64,000 bases of DNA from Alkalihalobacillus trypoxylicola (GTDB lineage: Bacteria; Bacillota; Bacilli; Bacillales; Bacillaceae_D): positions 369,792-433,791 of the forward strand of contig NZ_LTAO01000012.1 in the NCBI RefSeq assembly GCF_001590785.1, read 5' to 3'. The notes beneath the pieces were generated by a model. The model was not told the origin of the DNA, ran no database searches, and saw only the letters and a program-made list of their open reading frames with translations. The translations under genes and the position numbers were made by a program. Below are positions 53,533 to 61,776 of this stretch, piece by piece; within the stretch, counting starts at the first letter, position 1; every line of letters begins with the position of its first letter.

Positions 53533-53723
53533 AAATGAACTGAATGTTTGCAAATTCACTCGTTGATTGTAACGGAAGGTAGTGACTCCCAAAGGATGAG
53601 CGCCGTTTGAAGATCCACTCTGACGACGCTCTGCGTAGTCGGAGTTAGCTGAAAACAAGCCCTTGGGAAAGCATCTACCTAAAGTGAAAATCAAAAACTT
53701 AATCGCTCATTTTTTATTAAAAG
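53533..53723 (-). repeat. R2 repeat, minus copy
   Basis: The reverse complement matches 31085-31275 over about 190 bases with few differences (for example GGGCTTGTTTTCAGCTAACT here, GGGCTTGTCTTCAGCTAACT there). It fills the middle of a 502-base gap between the yqjQ-like gene and asnB; no gene is in that gap. The remaining 53724-53922 is probably the asnB promoter region, but I see no clear consensus. Confidence 0.88.
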
Positions 53724-53922
53724 ATAGAAATGATGAAATTCATTCAAGTAATGAAATTAGCAAAGTTCTTAAGTCCAAACACTGATAGACTCCTTTACTC
53801 AGTCCATTTTTTTTGAAAACAGCACTAATGAGTATTTGTGTGAATATGATAAGGAAGAGGGAGCCCATTTACAGGGGTAGAGAGCGAAAAAAACGGAAAT
53901 TTTCCCAAAAGGGGCTGGTTAA

Positions 53923-55770
53923 ATGTGTGGAATCACTGGATGGGTTGATTGGAAACTAGATATGAGACAAGAGAAACCGCAGTTAGAGAAGATGGTCAAA
54001 ACACTAAAGAAAAGAGGGCCAGACGAAGAAAATATATGGTTAAGAAAGCATGTTGGTTTTGGTCATGCAAGGTTAGTCGTTGTTGACCCAGAAGGCGGTA
54101 AACAGCCAATGGTCAGAGAGGTTCATAATAAAACATACACGATTGTTTATAATGGAGAATTATATAATACGGAGGATATTAGAAAAGAGCTATTAAAAAA
54201 AGGACATCAATTTTCAGGGCATTCTGATACAGAGGTGCTTTTAAAATCTTATATTGAATGGGGTTATCAATGCTTAGAAAGATTAAATGGTATTTTTGCC
54301 TTTGCTATATGGAATGAGGAAGATCAATGTTTGTTCATGGCAAGAGACCGATTAGGAGTGAAGCCTCTCTTTTATACGGTTTCACAGGGACGAATATTAT
54401 TTGCCTCTGAAATAAAAGCATTATTAGCTCATCGGGATATCGAACCTATCGTAGAAAGAGATGGTTTGGCTGAGGTTTTAGCATTAGGACCATCTAGAAC
54501 ACCTGGTCATGGTGTATTTAAAGATGTAAACGAATTACGTCCCGCTCATATGTTAATTTATGATAGAAATGGAGCAAAAATTAGTCGCTATTGGTCTCTA
54601 AAGGGAAGAGAGCATACACATTCGACGGATGAAACGGCACTTTATATTCAGGATTTATTAAAAGATATTGTAAAGAGGCAGCTATTTGCTGATGTTCCTG
54701 TTGGTATGTTTTTATCGGGAGGAGTCGATTCAAGTGCGCTAACTGCTTTAGCGGCTAACATTTATGAGAACGAAGGTAAGGGATCGGTTAGAAGCTATTC
54801 GATTGATTATGATGAAAATGATAAATACTTTAAAGCTAATGATTTTCAGCCTAATGCAGATGGGCCTTGGATAAAGAAGGTATCGCAAGCATTAAAAACA
54901 AATCACTATAATGCCATTATTTCGATTAATGAATTAGCGGATCTATTAGATGAAGCCGTAACGGTGCGTGACTTACCTGGAATGGCTGATATCGATTCGT
55001 CTTTATTATGGTTCTGTAAAGAAATTAAAAAAGATGTAACGGTAGGGTTGTCAGGGGAATGTGCTGATGAGATTTTTGGAGGTTATCCTTGGTTTCATCG
55101 AAAGGATTTGATGGACTTAGATTTCTTCCCTTGGATGCGCTCTATTGAGGAAAGAGAATCGTTATTAAACGCGGAATGGAAAAAGAAATTAGATTTAAAG
55201 GATTATGCTTATCAAAGTTATAAGGATACCATTAAAGAAACACCAAAATTTTATAAAGATTCTCCTGAAGAAGCGAGGAGAAGAGAAATTTCATACCTAA
55301 ATATGACTTGGTTTATGACCAATTTACTTGATCGAAAAGACCGGATGAGTATGGGGGCGAGTTTGGAAGTGCGTGTGCCTTTTTCAGACCATCGTCTAGT
55401 CGAATATGTTTGGAATATCCCTTGGCAAATGAAACAATTAAATGGAAGAGAAAAAGGAATTTTGCGAAAAGCGCTAGAAGGTATTTTGCCGGATGATGTA
55501 CTGTATCGAAAAAAGAGTCCTTTTCCAAAAACCCACCATCCTCTCTATACGAATGCTGTTACCGTAAGAATGCAAAATATATTAAAAAAGAAAGATTCAC
55601 CTCTGTTTGAATTCATTAAGAAAGAAAAACTCCAAGAAATTGCAGAATCAGGTGGATTACCAGCAGGTAAGCCGTTTTTTGGTCAATTAATGGCAGGACC
55701 ACAATTACTAGCTCATTTCATCCAAATGGATTATTGGTTAAACTCGTACAACATTAAAATAAAAGATTGA
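53923..55770 (+). CDS. asnB: Asparagine synthetase (glutamine-hydrolysing), AsnO type
   Basis: The 615-residue enzyme makes asparagine from aspartate and glutamine. It starts MCGITGWVDW, with Cys2 as the glutaminase nucleophile. The synthetase half has the ATP-binding SGGVDSSALTAL (residues about 265-276) and GECADEIFGGY (about 378). Its size agrees with AsnO (YisO) of B. subtilis (614), so the three-paralogue naming (asnB/asnH/asnO) is not decided by this alone. AAAGGGGCTGG precedes ATG. The internally deleted R1 copy H follows and ends it. Confidence 0.92.
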   Translation: MCGITGWVDWKLDMRQEKPQLEKMVKTLKKRGPDEENIWLRKHVGFGHARLVVVDPEGGKQPMVREVHNKTYTIVYNGELYNTEDIRKELLKKGHQFSGHSDTEVLLKSYIEWGYQCLERLNGIFAFAIWNEEDQCLFMARDRLGVKPLFYTVSQGRILFASEIKALLAHRDIEPIVERDGLAEVLALGPSRTPGHGVFKDVNELRPAHMLIYDRNGAKISRYWSLKGREHTHSTDETALYIQDLLKDIVKRQLFADVPVGMFLSGGVDSSALTALAANIYENEGKGSVRSYSIDYDENDKYFKANDFQPNADGPWIKKVSQALKTNHYNAIISINELADLLDEAVTVRDLPGMADIDSSLLWFCKEIKKDVTVGLSGECADEIFGGYPWFHRKDLMDLDFFPWMRSIEERESLLNAEWKKKLDLKDYAYQSYKDTIKETPKFYKDSPEEARRREISYLNMTWFMTNLLDRKDRMSMGASLEVRVPFSDHRLVEYVWNIPWQMKQLNGREKGILRKALEGILPDDVLYRKKSPFPKTHHPLYTNAVTVRMQNILKKKDSPLFEFIKKEKLQEIAESGGLPAGKPFFGQLMAGPQLLAHFIQMDYWLNSYNIKIKD

Positions 55771-55779
55771 ACAAAGCGT

Positions 55780-55975
55780 TGAGGATGAGACAGAAGTTGC
55801 TTTGAAAGAAAATTCTTTTGCATAATTTGATGCAAACATCAAGAACGAACCATAAACCCTCCTTACAGTGAAAAGGAGGGTTACTTTGAATGGCGTAAGC
55901 TAGGAGCGAACAGGCGTGGACCTAAAATGGTGAAATCATTTATTCGTGATGTATTGTCCCAACCTCAATTCTTTT
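55780..55975 (+). repeat. R1 repeat copy H (internally deleted), 3' of asnB
   Basis: It begins GAGACAGAAGTTGCTTTGAAAG, has the stem AACCCTCCTT/AAAGGAGGGTT (55855-55882) and runs GCGTAAGCTAG straight into GAGCGAACAGGCGTGGACC, omitting the block from CGGACACAAG to TTGGGGAAGC. It ends GTATTGTCCCAACCTCAATTC. The stem serves asnB as terminator. Confidence 0.88.
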
Positions 55976-56047
55976 TATCATCTTTTTATAAGTGTAAAGA
56001 ATCTATTTCCGTTATAATAGAAAAAAAGCAAAAAAGGAGACGATAAA

Positions 56048-56785
56048 ATGCCTTCAAAAATAGTAGTGGTTACTGGAGCAGCGAGTGGGATTGGTCTTAA
56101 AATTGCAGAATTTTTTGCTGAAAATGGATATACGGTTTGTGCACTCGATTATCAGAAGTCTGAGCTTGCAAAACAAGTTAACATTCTTCAGAACGAGGGA
56201 TTACATGTAAAAGGATATGTATGTGATGTAAGTAAGGAAAGGGAAGTAATTCAAACGATTGAACAAATTATAAAAGAGGAACATACCATTGATGTTCTAA
56301 TAAATAATGCTGGAATTAGTACCTTTCAATCTATCGAAGAACTTACATATGAAGAGTGGAATAGAGTGATTCAAACGAATTTATCCAGCATGTTTTTATG
56401 TACAAGAGAAGTTTTGAAGGTTATGAAGAAAAACGGGAGAGGGAGTATCGTAAATATTAGCTCTACTCGTGCATTTATGTCAGAACCTGAAAGTGAAGCA
56501 TATGCAGCTTCAAAGGGTGGGGTAATTGCTTTTACACATGCACTAGCAGCATCTCTTCAAAAATACCAGATTACCATTAATTCGATTAGTCCAGGATGGA
56601 TTCATACAGGAACAGAAGATGTACGAGAAATGGATCATAAACAGCATTTTTCTAACCGTGTCGGAAGACCAAGTGATATAGCTAGCGCATGTTTATTTTT
56701 AACAGATGAAGAAAATCGATTTATCAATGGAGAGAATCTGATTATTGATGGAGGAATGACCAAAAAAATGATTTATGAGCATTAA
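56048..56785 (+). CDS. Short-chain dehydrogenase/reductase, FabG-like
   Basis: The 245-residue classical SDR has TGAASGIGLKI (residues about 9-19), NNAGIS (about 88), the catalytic Ser in NISSTRA, and YAASKGG with Tyr and Lys. ISPGWIHTG and the end FINGENLIIDGGMTKK are classical. The NAD/NADP preference and substrate are unknown; a glucose or polyol dehydrogenase is possible. AAAAGGAGACGATAAA precedes ATG. A perfect bidirectional terminator follows. Confidence 0.85.
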   Translation: MPSKIVVVTGAASGIGLKIAEFFAENGYTVCALDYQKSELAKQVNILQNEGLHVKGYVCDVSKEREVIQTIEQIIKEEHTIDVLINNAGISTFQSIEELTYEEWNRVIQTNLSSMFLCTREVLKVMKKNGRGSIVNISSTRAFMSEPESEAYAASKGGVIAFTHALAASLQKYQITINSISPGWIHTGTEDVREMDHKQHFSNRVGRPSDIASACLFLTDEENRFINGENLIIDGGMTKKMIYEH

Positions 56786-56788
56786 GAT

Positions 56789-56829
56789 AAAAAGCAGTTA
56801 ACCTAGATATCTAGATTAACTGCTTTTTT
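56789..56829. terminator. Bidirectional terminator between the SDR gene and the purine permease
   Basis: AAAAAGCAGTTAA and TTAACTGCTTTTTT arms flank a CTAGATATCTAG core, itself palindromic. It serves both convergent genes. Confidence 0.9.
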
Positions 56830-56838
56830 GTCTTTAGT

Positions 56839-58368
56839 CTAAGCACTTCTTTTTGTAGAGCTTGATTGTAGCTCAGAGTGTTCAAGTTTAGTTTGATTTT
56901 TATTAGCAAAATACAAGTAAACAAAGAAGACGGCTATAATCATATATCCTAATGTAAAGTCCGGTGATGCATTAATTGCTAGTGATGGGGCGTGCATCAG
57001 TCCAATAAAAGATAAGCCCGCACCAATTAACGTGAATATACTAGCTCTAATGAAATCACGATCGATGATACATACCGTAATGGAACCAATTATAATAGCA
57101 GTAAACATAGCTCCGTTTCCTAATGGAACAATCCCCTCAGAAATATTCGCAACGACTTCAGGTGCGGCATTATTAAATCGGGTCATCATATAATTAGCTA
57201 AATAAGGAAGCATCGCAATCGCAACAGCAGGATAATATTTCTTTTCATTAGAAGAAAAGCTTGTGGAAACCATAGAAATTCCGACAAATACAAGAATAGG
57301 TGCAATAGCAGCCATTGGGATTAGAGCTGACAATATAGCAATAGCTCCTGTAAGGGCTAAGAGGGCAAAAACAACTGCATTTAGAATACTGTATCCTCGA
57401 CCAGCACCCATCTTTTTAGAACCAACAGTAGCGATATAGACAGTAGTTGGAAATAAACCACCGAAAAATGCACCAATAACAGTTCCCATACCATCAACAG
57501 CTTGGCACTCACGTACGTCATAAGAATCTCCTTCAGCTGACATCGCATCTACATTGTTCATCGTTTCAACCGCATTATATAATGAAATAGGGATAAGGAC
57601 AGCAAATAATCCAACTAAAGCTCCAAATAAATAGGTGTAGCCTTCAAAGAAAGAAAAAGTTGGTAAAAATGGATAGAATCCAATGTGACCAAAAGCGTCA
57701 GAAATATCTGAGAAAGATTGATAACCTAATACGAATGCTAAAATAGTACCGATAATAATGGCAAATAAGGAAGTTGGAATTTTGAAAGGCATGGCAATTT
57801 TTCCGATAATTCCTACGATAATGATAGCCAGTGATACAAGTCCAACAACTGGTAATGAAAACGTATGAAAAAGCATTTCACCAGCGACGAAAGTTAAAGC
57901 TACACCTGCTAATGCTCCTAATAAAGCAGCACGAGGTAAATTTTTACGAACCCAATTTCCAGTAAAGGAAACAGCTACTTCAATAAGACCACTAATTAAA
58001 GCTGCAGCCACACCAATTTTCCAGGCTAGCTCATGGTCACCAGTTAGTGCAAGAGCAGGTCCTAAAATCCCGAATAAAAAAACAAACATAACAGGGGTAC
58101 TAATCCCGTAAGATAAAGCTGTCACATCTGTTCGATTTTCTTTTTTAGCTAATCGATTAGCGCTATAAGCGTAATATAAATTTCCAACAATTACGGCCAC
58201 TGCCGCACCAGGAATCACTTTTCCAAAAACTATACTGGCAGGAAAGCCCATTCCTAGCATTGTAACGGCAATTAATACGAAGTTAGCTAAATTATTTTGC
58301 AATAAAGCGAAAAAGGCATCAGTATCCTCTTTTTTATACCATGGATAAATAACTCTTTCTGTTGTCAT
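56839..58368 (-). CDS. NCS2-family purine permease
   Basis: The 509-residue protein has about 12-14 membrane segments of the NCS2 nucleobase permease family (NNLANFVLIAVTMLGMGFPAS early, TALSYGISTPVMFVF near 83, VDGMGTVIGAFFGGLFPTTVY near 285). It shares a transcript with xpt and a guanine riboswitch, so it probably imports xanthine, guanine or hypoxanthine. In B. subtilis this position holds pbuX, which is shorter (about 438) and clearly different. GAGGAGAG supports ATG 58368. Confidence 0.85.
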   Translation of the reverse strand: MTTERVIYPWYKKEDTDAFFALLQNNLANFVLIAVTMLGMGFPASIVFGKVIPGAAVAVIVGNLYYAYSANRLAKKENRTDVTALSYGISTPVMFVFLFGILGPALALTGDHELAWKIGVAAALISGLIEVAVSFTGNWVRKNLPRAALLGALAGVALTFVAGEMLFHTFSLPVVGLVSLAIIIVGIIGKIAMPFKIPTSLFAIIIGTILAFVLGYQSFSDISDAFGHIGFYPFLPTFSFFEGYTYLFGALVGLFAVLIPISLYNAVETMNNVDAMSAEGDSYDVRECQAVDGMGTVIGAFFGGLFPTTVYIATVGSKKMGAGRGYSILNAVVFALLALTGAIAILSALIPMAAIAPILVFVGISMVSTSFSSNEKKYYPAVAIAMLPYLANYMMTRFNNAAPEVVANISEGIVPLGNGAMFTAIIIGSITVCIIDRDFIRASIFTLIGAGLSFIGLMHAPSLAINASPDFTLGYMIIAVFFVYLYFANKNQTKLEHSELQSSSTKRSA

Positions 58369-58416
58369 GATTCTCTCCTCTTCATCCCCCAATGAAACCA
58401 TGGATGTATGTTCTAT

Positions 58417-59010
58417 TTATGATTTGGCTTTTGATAATTCATCCGTAAAATATACTTGACCATTTTTTAAAGCATGAATTCTTGCTAAAGATTCAACTCT
58501 ATAGCCGTCTTCTTCAAGTTTTATACGGCCATCCTGAAACGATTTTTCAATAACAATCCCAAAGCCTGCTACTTCTGCTTTGGCTTGGTTTACAATGTCA
58601 ATTAAACCTTTTGCTGCTTGTCCATTTGCTAAGAAGTCATCAATAATTAAGACACGGTCTCCTTCTTTTATAAAATCTTTAGAGACTGTAATATCATTTG
58701 TTTCACGTTTCGTAAAAGAGTACACTTGGCTCACATACACATCGTTATTCATGGTTAAAGATTTTTTCTTTCTAGCGAAAATTAATGGTGCTTCTAATGT
58801 GTGAGCAGCCATTAAGCTTGGGGCAATCCCTGAAGATTCAATGGTTAATACCTTTGTTACTCCATCGTTTTTATATAGCTCCGCGAATTCGCGACCGATT
58901 TCAATCATTAACTGAGTATCAATTTGATGATTCAAAAAATAATCTACTTTCAATACATCACTTGAAAGAACCTTTCCTTTTTCTCTGATTGCTTGTTTTA
59001 ATAACTCCAC
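58417..59010 (-). CDS. xpt: Xanthine phosphoribosyltransferase
   Basis: The 197-residue enzyme converts xanthine and PRPP to XMP. Motifs: [20 protein letters not shown] at the start, [13 protein letters not shown] near residue 60, [10 protein letters not shown] near 78, and the PRPP loop [14 protein letters not shown] near 125. These follow B. subtilis Xpt closely. GTG 59010 after AAGGAGG gives the expected start; a longer frame to 59052 is not supported. The guanine riboswitch upstream controls it. Confidence 0.94.
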   Translation of the reverse strand: MELLKQAIREKGKVLSSDVLKVDYFLNHQIDTQLMIEIGREFAELYKNDGVTKVLTIESSGIAPSLMAAHTLEAPLIFARKKKSLTMNNDVYVSQVYSFTKRETNDITVSKDFIKEGDRVLIIDDFLANGQAAKGLIDIVNQAKAEVAGFGIVIEKSFQDGRIKLEEDGYRVESLARIHALKNGQVYFTDELSKAKS

Positions 59011-59040
59011 ACAGCATAACCTCCTTCGTTTATTTCCATT

Positions 59041-59087
59041 AAAAAAAGCCATTTATTCACAATAATAGTGAATAAATGGCTTTTTTA
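59041..59087 (-). terminator. Terminator of the guanine riboswitch
   Basis: AAGCCATTTATTCAC pairs perfectly with GTGAATAAATGGCTT and has a T tract on the minus strand, 30 bases before xpt. It overlaps the Xpt upstream frame and is the ligand-controlled stop. Confidence 0.88.
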
Positions 59088-59115
59088 AGTACAGAAAAAA
59101 GAACCAATTTTTATT

Positions 59116-59185
59116 CACCCATAGTCAAACTATTTACGGTAGTTTGGTAGAAACTCGCAAGCCTTATTCTTGCTATTATATGAGC
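59116..59185 (-). ncRNA. Guanine riboswitch aptamer
   Basis: On the minus strand: GCTCATATAATAGC, CGAGTTTCTACC, CCGTAAATAG, TTGACTATGGGTG. These are the conserved purine aptamer blocks. The specificity pyrimidine in GACTATG is C, as in the guanine class (adenine class has U). It precedes xpt and the purine permease. Confidence 0.96.
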
Positions 59186-59356
59186 TTTTAAAATGTTATA
59201 ACAAACGTTTATAGTCGTAAGTATAGAGGAAAAAGGCGAATATTTAAAGCTTTTTTTTAATAGAATGAAATTAAATAATAAATATGAATATTCCAACATT
59301 GTAAATGTTCTATATAGATAAAGGGATAAGACTAGCTCTTTAGGAGGTCAATTATA

Positions 59357-59644
59357 ATGGAGACGGTTTTGATATTTGCAACAGTATTAAGTCCAATCAT
59401 TTTAGCATTAGTAGAGTTGGTCAAATCAACGGTTAATGTATCAAAAAATTATATTCCACTAATGGCATTCATTATTGGGTTAATAATTGGTGCTTTAGCC
59501 TATCCTTTTACAGATTTGGAGTTAGTATTACGTTTGTGGGCAGGAGGAATCGCCGGTTTATCGGCTACTGGTTTGTTTGAACTAGGAAATGAGCGTAGGG
59601 GGAAAACGAGAGATAAACGAAACGACCATGATATAAAAAAATGA
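59357..59644 (+). CDS. Phage A118-type holin family protein, orphan
   Basis: The 95-residue protein has an N-terminal membrane segment (TVLIFATVLSPIILALVELV), then YIPLMAFIIGLIIGALAYPF and WAGGIAGLSATGLFEL, followed by a basic tail. This is the pattern of A118/phage-type holins. AGGAGGTCAATTATA precedes ATG. There is no amidase, portal, capsid or other phage gene near it. It may be a phage remnant or a domesticated envelope pore. Confidence 0.72.
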   Translation: METVLIFATVLSPIILALVELVKSTVNVSKNYIPLMAFIIGLIIGALAYPFTDLELVLRLWAGGIAGLSATGLFELGNERRGKTRDKRNDHDIKK

Positions 59645-59775
59645 ACGTATTTAATGCAAGAATTTCTCTACTCTTTAAAATAAAGTAAATATAATCTTTA
59701 CATGACTTTCACAGTAGCTTGAAAATGATCGGTTACACTAAAAAAGAAAACCAGTAATACAGAGGAGTGAACAAT

Positions 59776-59883
59776 ATGGAAATCGCTAAAGGTACTTTTG
59801 TAGGACTTTTATGGGGCAGTCTGTTAAGCTTTCCGATTTGGTTCATGTTAATCGGTATTTTTATTTGGTTGTTTGGGGTATAA
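59776..59883 (+). CDS. Single-span miniprotein (35 aa)
   Basis: The frame encodes MEIAKGTFVG followed by LLWGSLLSFPIWFMLIGIFIWLFGV. AGGAGTGAACA precedes ATG. It is too short for family recognition but has a good site and a clear helix. It lies between the holin and the YjcZ-type gene. Confidence 0.6.
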   Translation: MEIAKGTFVGLLWGSLLSFPIWFMLIGIFIWLFGV

Positions 59884-59946
59884 GGAGCAAGGTATTATAC
59901 CTTTATTAAAAAAATAACGAGTTATTGAAGCTCTCATCATAATAAA

Positions 59947-59973
59947 AAGCCAGTTTATCTAGAAAACTGGCTT
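59947..59973 (-). terminator. Terminator of the YjcZ-type gene
   Basis: AAGCCAGTTT pairs with AAAACTGGCTT around ATCTAG. Downstream of 59984 on the minus strand. Confidence 0.8.
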
Positions 59974-59983
59974 CTTTCTTTAT

Positions 59984-60070
59984 TTAGTAGACGTAGGCAG
60001 AACCTACGATTACTAAAAGAATGAATAATACGACGATAAAAGCAAAGCCACCTTGGAATCCGTAACTCAT
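59984..60070 (-). CDS. YjcZ-family sporulation miniprotein (28 aa)
   Basis: The 28-residue product MSYGFQGGFAFIVVLFILLVIVGSAYVY has the Gly/Tyr-rich start and hydrophobic tail of the YjcZ family, small proteins linked to sporulation in Bacillus. An AAAGGAGCTG site precedes ATG. The gene is convergent with the 35-residue miniprotein. The family match is by pattern, and the length fits. Confidence 0.8.
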   Translation of the reverse strand: MSYGFQGGFAFIVVLFILLVIVGSAYVY

Positions 60071-60333
60071 TCTTTTCAGCTCCTTTCTAACTTTTCTTTA
60101 TACAATATGGTTATATTCCTAATTTGGATTGGGCGATTGTAACAATTACTTGTAAAATCGTGTTTATGAATTTTTAAAATGGGAAAAACCTATATAAGTA
60201 GTTATGAAAGCGGATAAAGAATGTAATTGCATTTTTTATATTTGCGCTTCTATTAATTCTTACGTTATGATGAAGCTTGAGCATTATAATGATGCAAGAA
60301 ACTACTTAATTAAAATGGTAAGAGGTGTTAAAT

Positions 60334-60858
60334 TTGTTAAAGAAATGGTTAGGCTTAGATAAAAATAAAAGTAAAGATGAAACGGTACAATCTGCAACGA
60401 AAACTGTAAAAATATATGCACCGATTAGTGGTACTTATATGAATATAGAAGAGGTTCCTGATCCAACATTTTCACAAAAAATGATGGGCGATGGATTTGC
60501 AATTAAGCCAGAAGAAGGGCAGGTTCTTTCTCCTATTAATGGTGAAATTGTTCAAGTGTTCCCAACCAAGCATGCTATAGGCTTAAAATCTAACGAGGGT
60601 GTAGAAGTTCTCATTCATGTAGGCTTAGAAACTGTCAACATGAAAGGAGAAGGATTTGTCGCTCACGTATCTGAGGGTGATAAAGTGTCTGTCGGGGATG
60701 TACTGTTAGATTTTGATCTAGCTTTAATTGGAGAAAAAGCAGAAAGTACAATAACACCTGTTGTGTTAACGAATCAAGATGAACTATCCTCTATTGAAAA
60801 ACTTGAAGAAACGACTTTAAAAGCTGGAGAAACAGTCATCATACAAGCTGTTAAGTGA
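60334..60858 (+). CDS. PTS glucose-family EIIA component
   Basis: The 174-residue cytoplasmic protein carries a sugar PTS EIIA domain (residues about 20-170). The phosphoryl-accepting His is in VEVLIHVGLETVNMKGEGF, near residue 90, and the early IYAPISGTYMNIEEVPDPTFSQKMMGDG is characteristic of Crr/YpqE. It receives phosphate from HPr and donates it to an EIIBC. The partner is not in the window. The start is TTG 60334 behind AGAGGTG; GTG 60325 is within that site. Confidence 0.9.
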   Translation: MLKKWLGLDKNKSKDETVQSATKTVKIYAPISGTYMNIEEVPDPTFSQKMMGDGFAIKPEEGQVLSPINGEIVQVFPTKHAIGLKSNEGVEVLIHVGLETVNMKGEGFVAHVSEGDKVSVGDVLLDFDLALIGEKAESTITPVVLTNQDELSSIEKLEETTLKAGETVIIQAVK

Positions 60859-60877
60859 TTTTGTGGAAATAAGGATA

Positions 60878-60908
60878 AAAGGTGTTGTTCATGCAACACC
60901 TTTTTTTA
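60878..60908 (+). terminator. Terminator after the PTS EIIA gene
   Basis: AAAGGTGTTG pairs with CAACACCTTT around TTCATG, followed by T6. Confidence 0.9.
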
Positions 60909-60945
60909 TATAAATCATTCATTCATAAGGTAGGAGGTAGTTTCT

Positions 60946-61512
60946 ATGGTCTTATCCGCTCTTATTATCTTTTTTGCCCAGCTATTATATGTTCCTATAC
61001 TGACAGTACGTACGATCATGATGGTAAAAGGGATGAAACAAAAGGCTGCTACGATAGGGGTTTTAGAGGGAGCCGTTTATGTTGTTGCATTAGGACTTGT
61101 ATTTAGCGATCTTTCTAATTACCTCAATATGATTGCGTATGCTTTAGGTTTTGGTATTGGTTTATACATTGGTGCTATGATTGAGGAGAAGCTAGCGATT
61201 GGATATGTATCGTTAGAGGTCAATATCATGAATCGTAATGATGAGCTTGTTCATCGTTTAAGAGAAGTAGGATTTAGTGTATCTACTTCGGAGGTTCAAG
61301 GGATGAATTCGGTTCGATATTTATTGGATTGTACAGCAAGAAGGGATCGAGAGAAGGAATTCATTAAAATCGTTAGTACATACGAACCTAATGCATTTAT
61401 TGTATCCTTTGAGCCAAGGAATTTTAAAGGTGGATATATAACAAAAGCGATGAAAAATAGGCGAGAAAAGTTTATTAATAAAAAAAATAGTCAAAATAAA
61501 GATAATAAGTAA
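60946..61512 (+). CDS. UPF0316/DUF2179 membrane protein, YebE type
   Basis: The 188-residue protein has three membrane segments in the first 100 residues ([50 protein letters not shown]), then a soluble DUF2179 domain (about 105-170) with [24 protein letters not shown]. It is close to YebE of B. subtilis. The function is unknown. TAGGAGGTAG precedes ATG. Three lysines and arginines end the protein. Confidence 0.85.
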   Translation: MVLSALIIFFAQLLYVPILTVRTIMMVKGMKQKAATIGVLEGAVYVVALGLVFSDLSNYLNMIAYALGFGIGLYIGAMIEEKLAIGYVSLEVNIMNRNDELVHRLREVGFSVSTSEVQGMNSVRYLLDCTARRDREKEFIKIVSTYEPNAFIVSFEPRNFKGGYITKAMKNRREKFINKKNSQNKDNK

Positions 61513-61534
61513 GAATTTATAAGAACGGTGAAAA

Positions 61535-61757
61535 AAGAGGCAGAGACAAAAGTTGCTTTTAAAGAAGATCCTATTGCGAAATTTAATATGAATTGTATTG
61601 GATAAATACAAAATAACGATAGAACCCTCCTTTTTTTGCAAAAAGGAGGGTTTTTTAACGGGTAAATTCCCTATTAAAAGCGTAGGCTAGCGGACACAAA
61701 ACACGGAGACTTCAGTGGGAAGAAGTGGCCATGCTGAAATCCACTTTTAAATAGAGT
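61535..61757 (+). repeat. R1 repeat copy I (3' truncated), after yebE
   Basis: It starts AGAGGCAGAGACAAAAGTTGC, includes the stem AACCCTCC/GGAGGGTT with T6 (61623-61652), CTAGCGGACACAAAACACGG, GACTTCAGTGGGAAG, GTGGCCATGCTGAAATCCACTTTTAAA and stops at 61757, 20 bases before the next gene's end. The second half of the core is missing. Confidence 0.85.
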
Positions 61758-61776
61758 GAGTTCTTTACAGCAAGGG

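Noticed and set aside
59357..59883. Prophage
   Set aside because: Only a holin-like gene and a miniprotein are present; no integrase, capsid, tail or lysin genes and no attachment site were seen.
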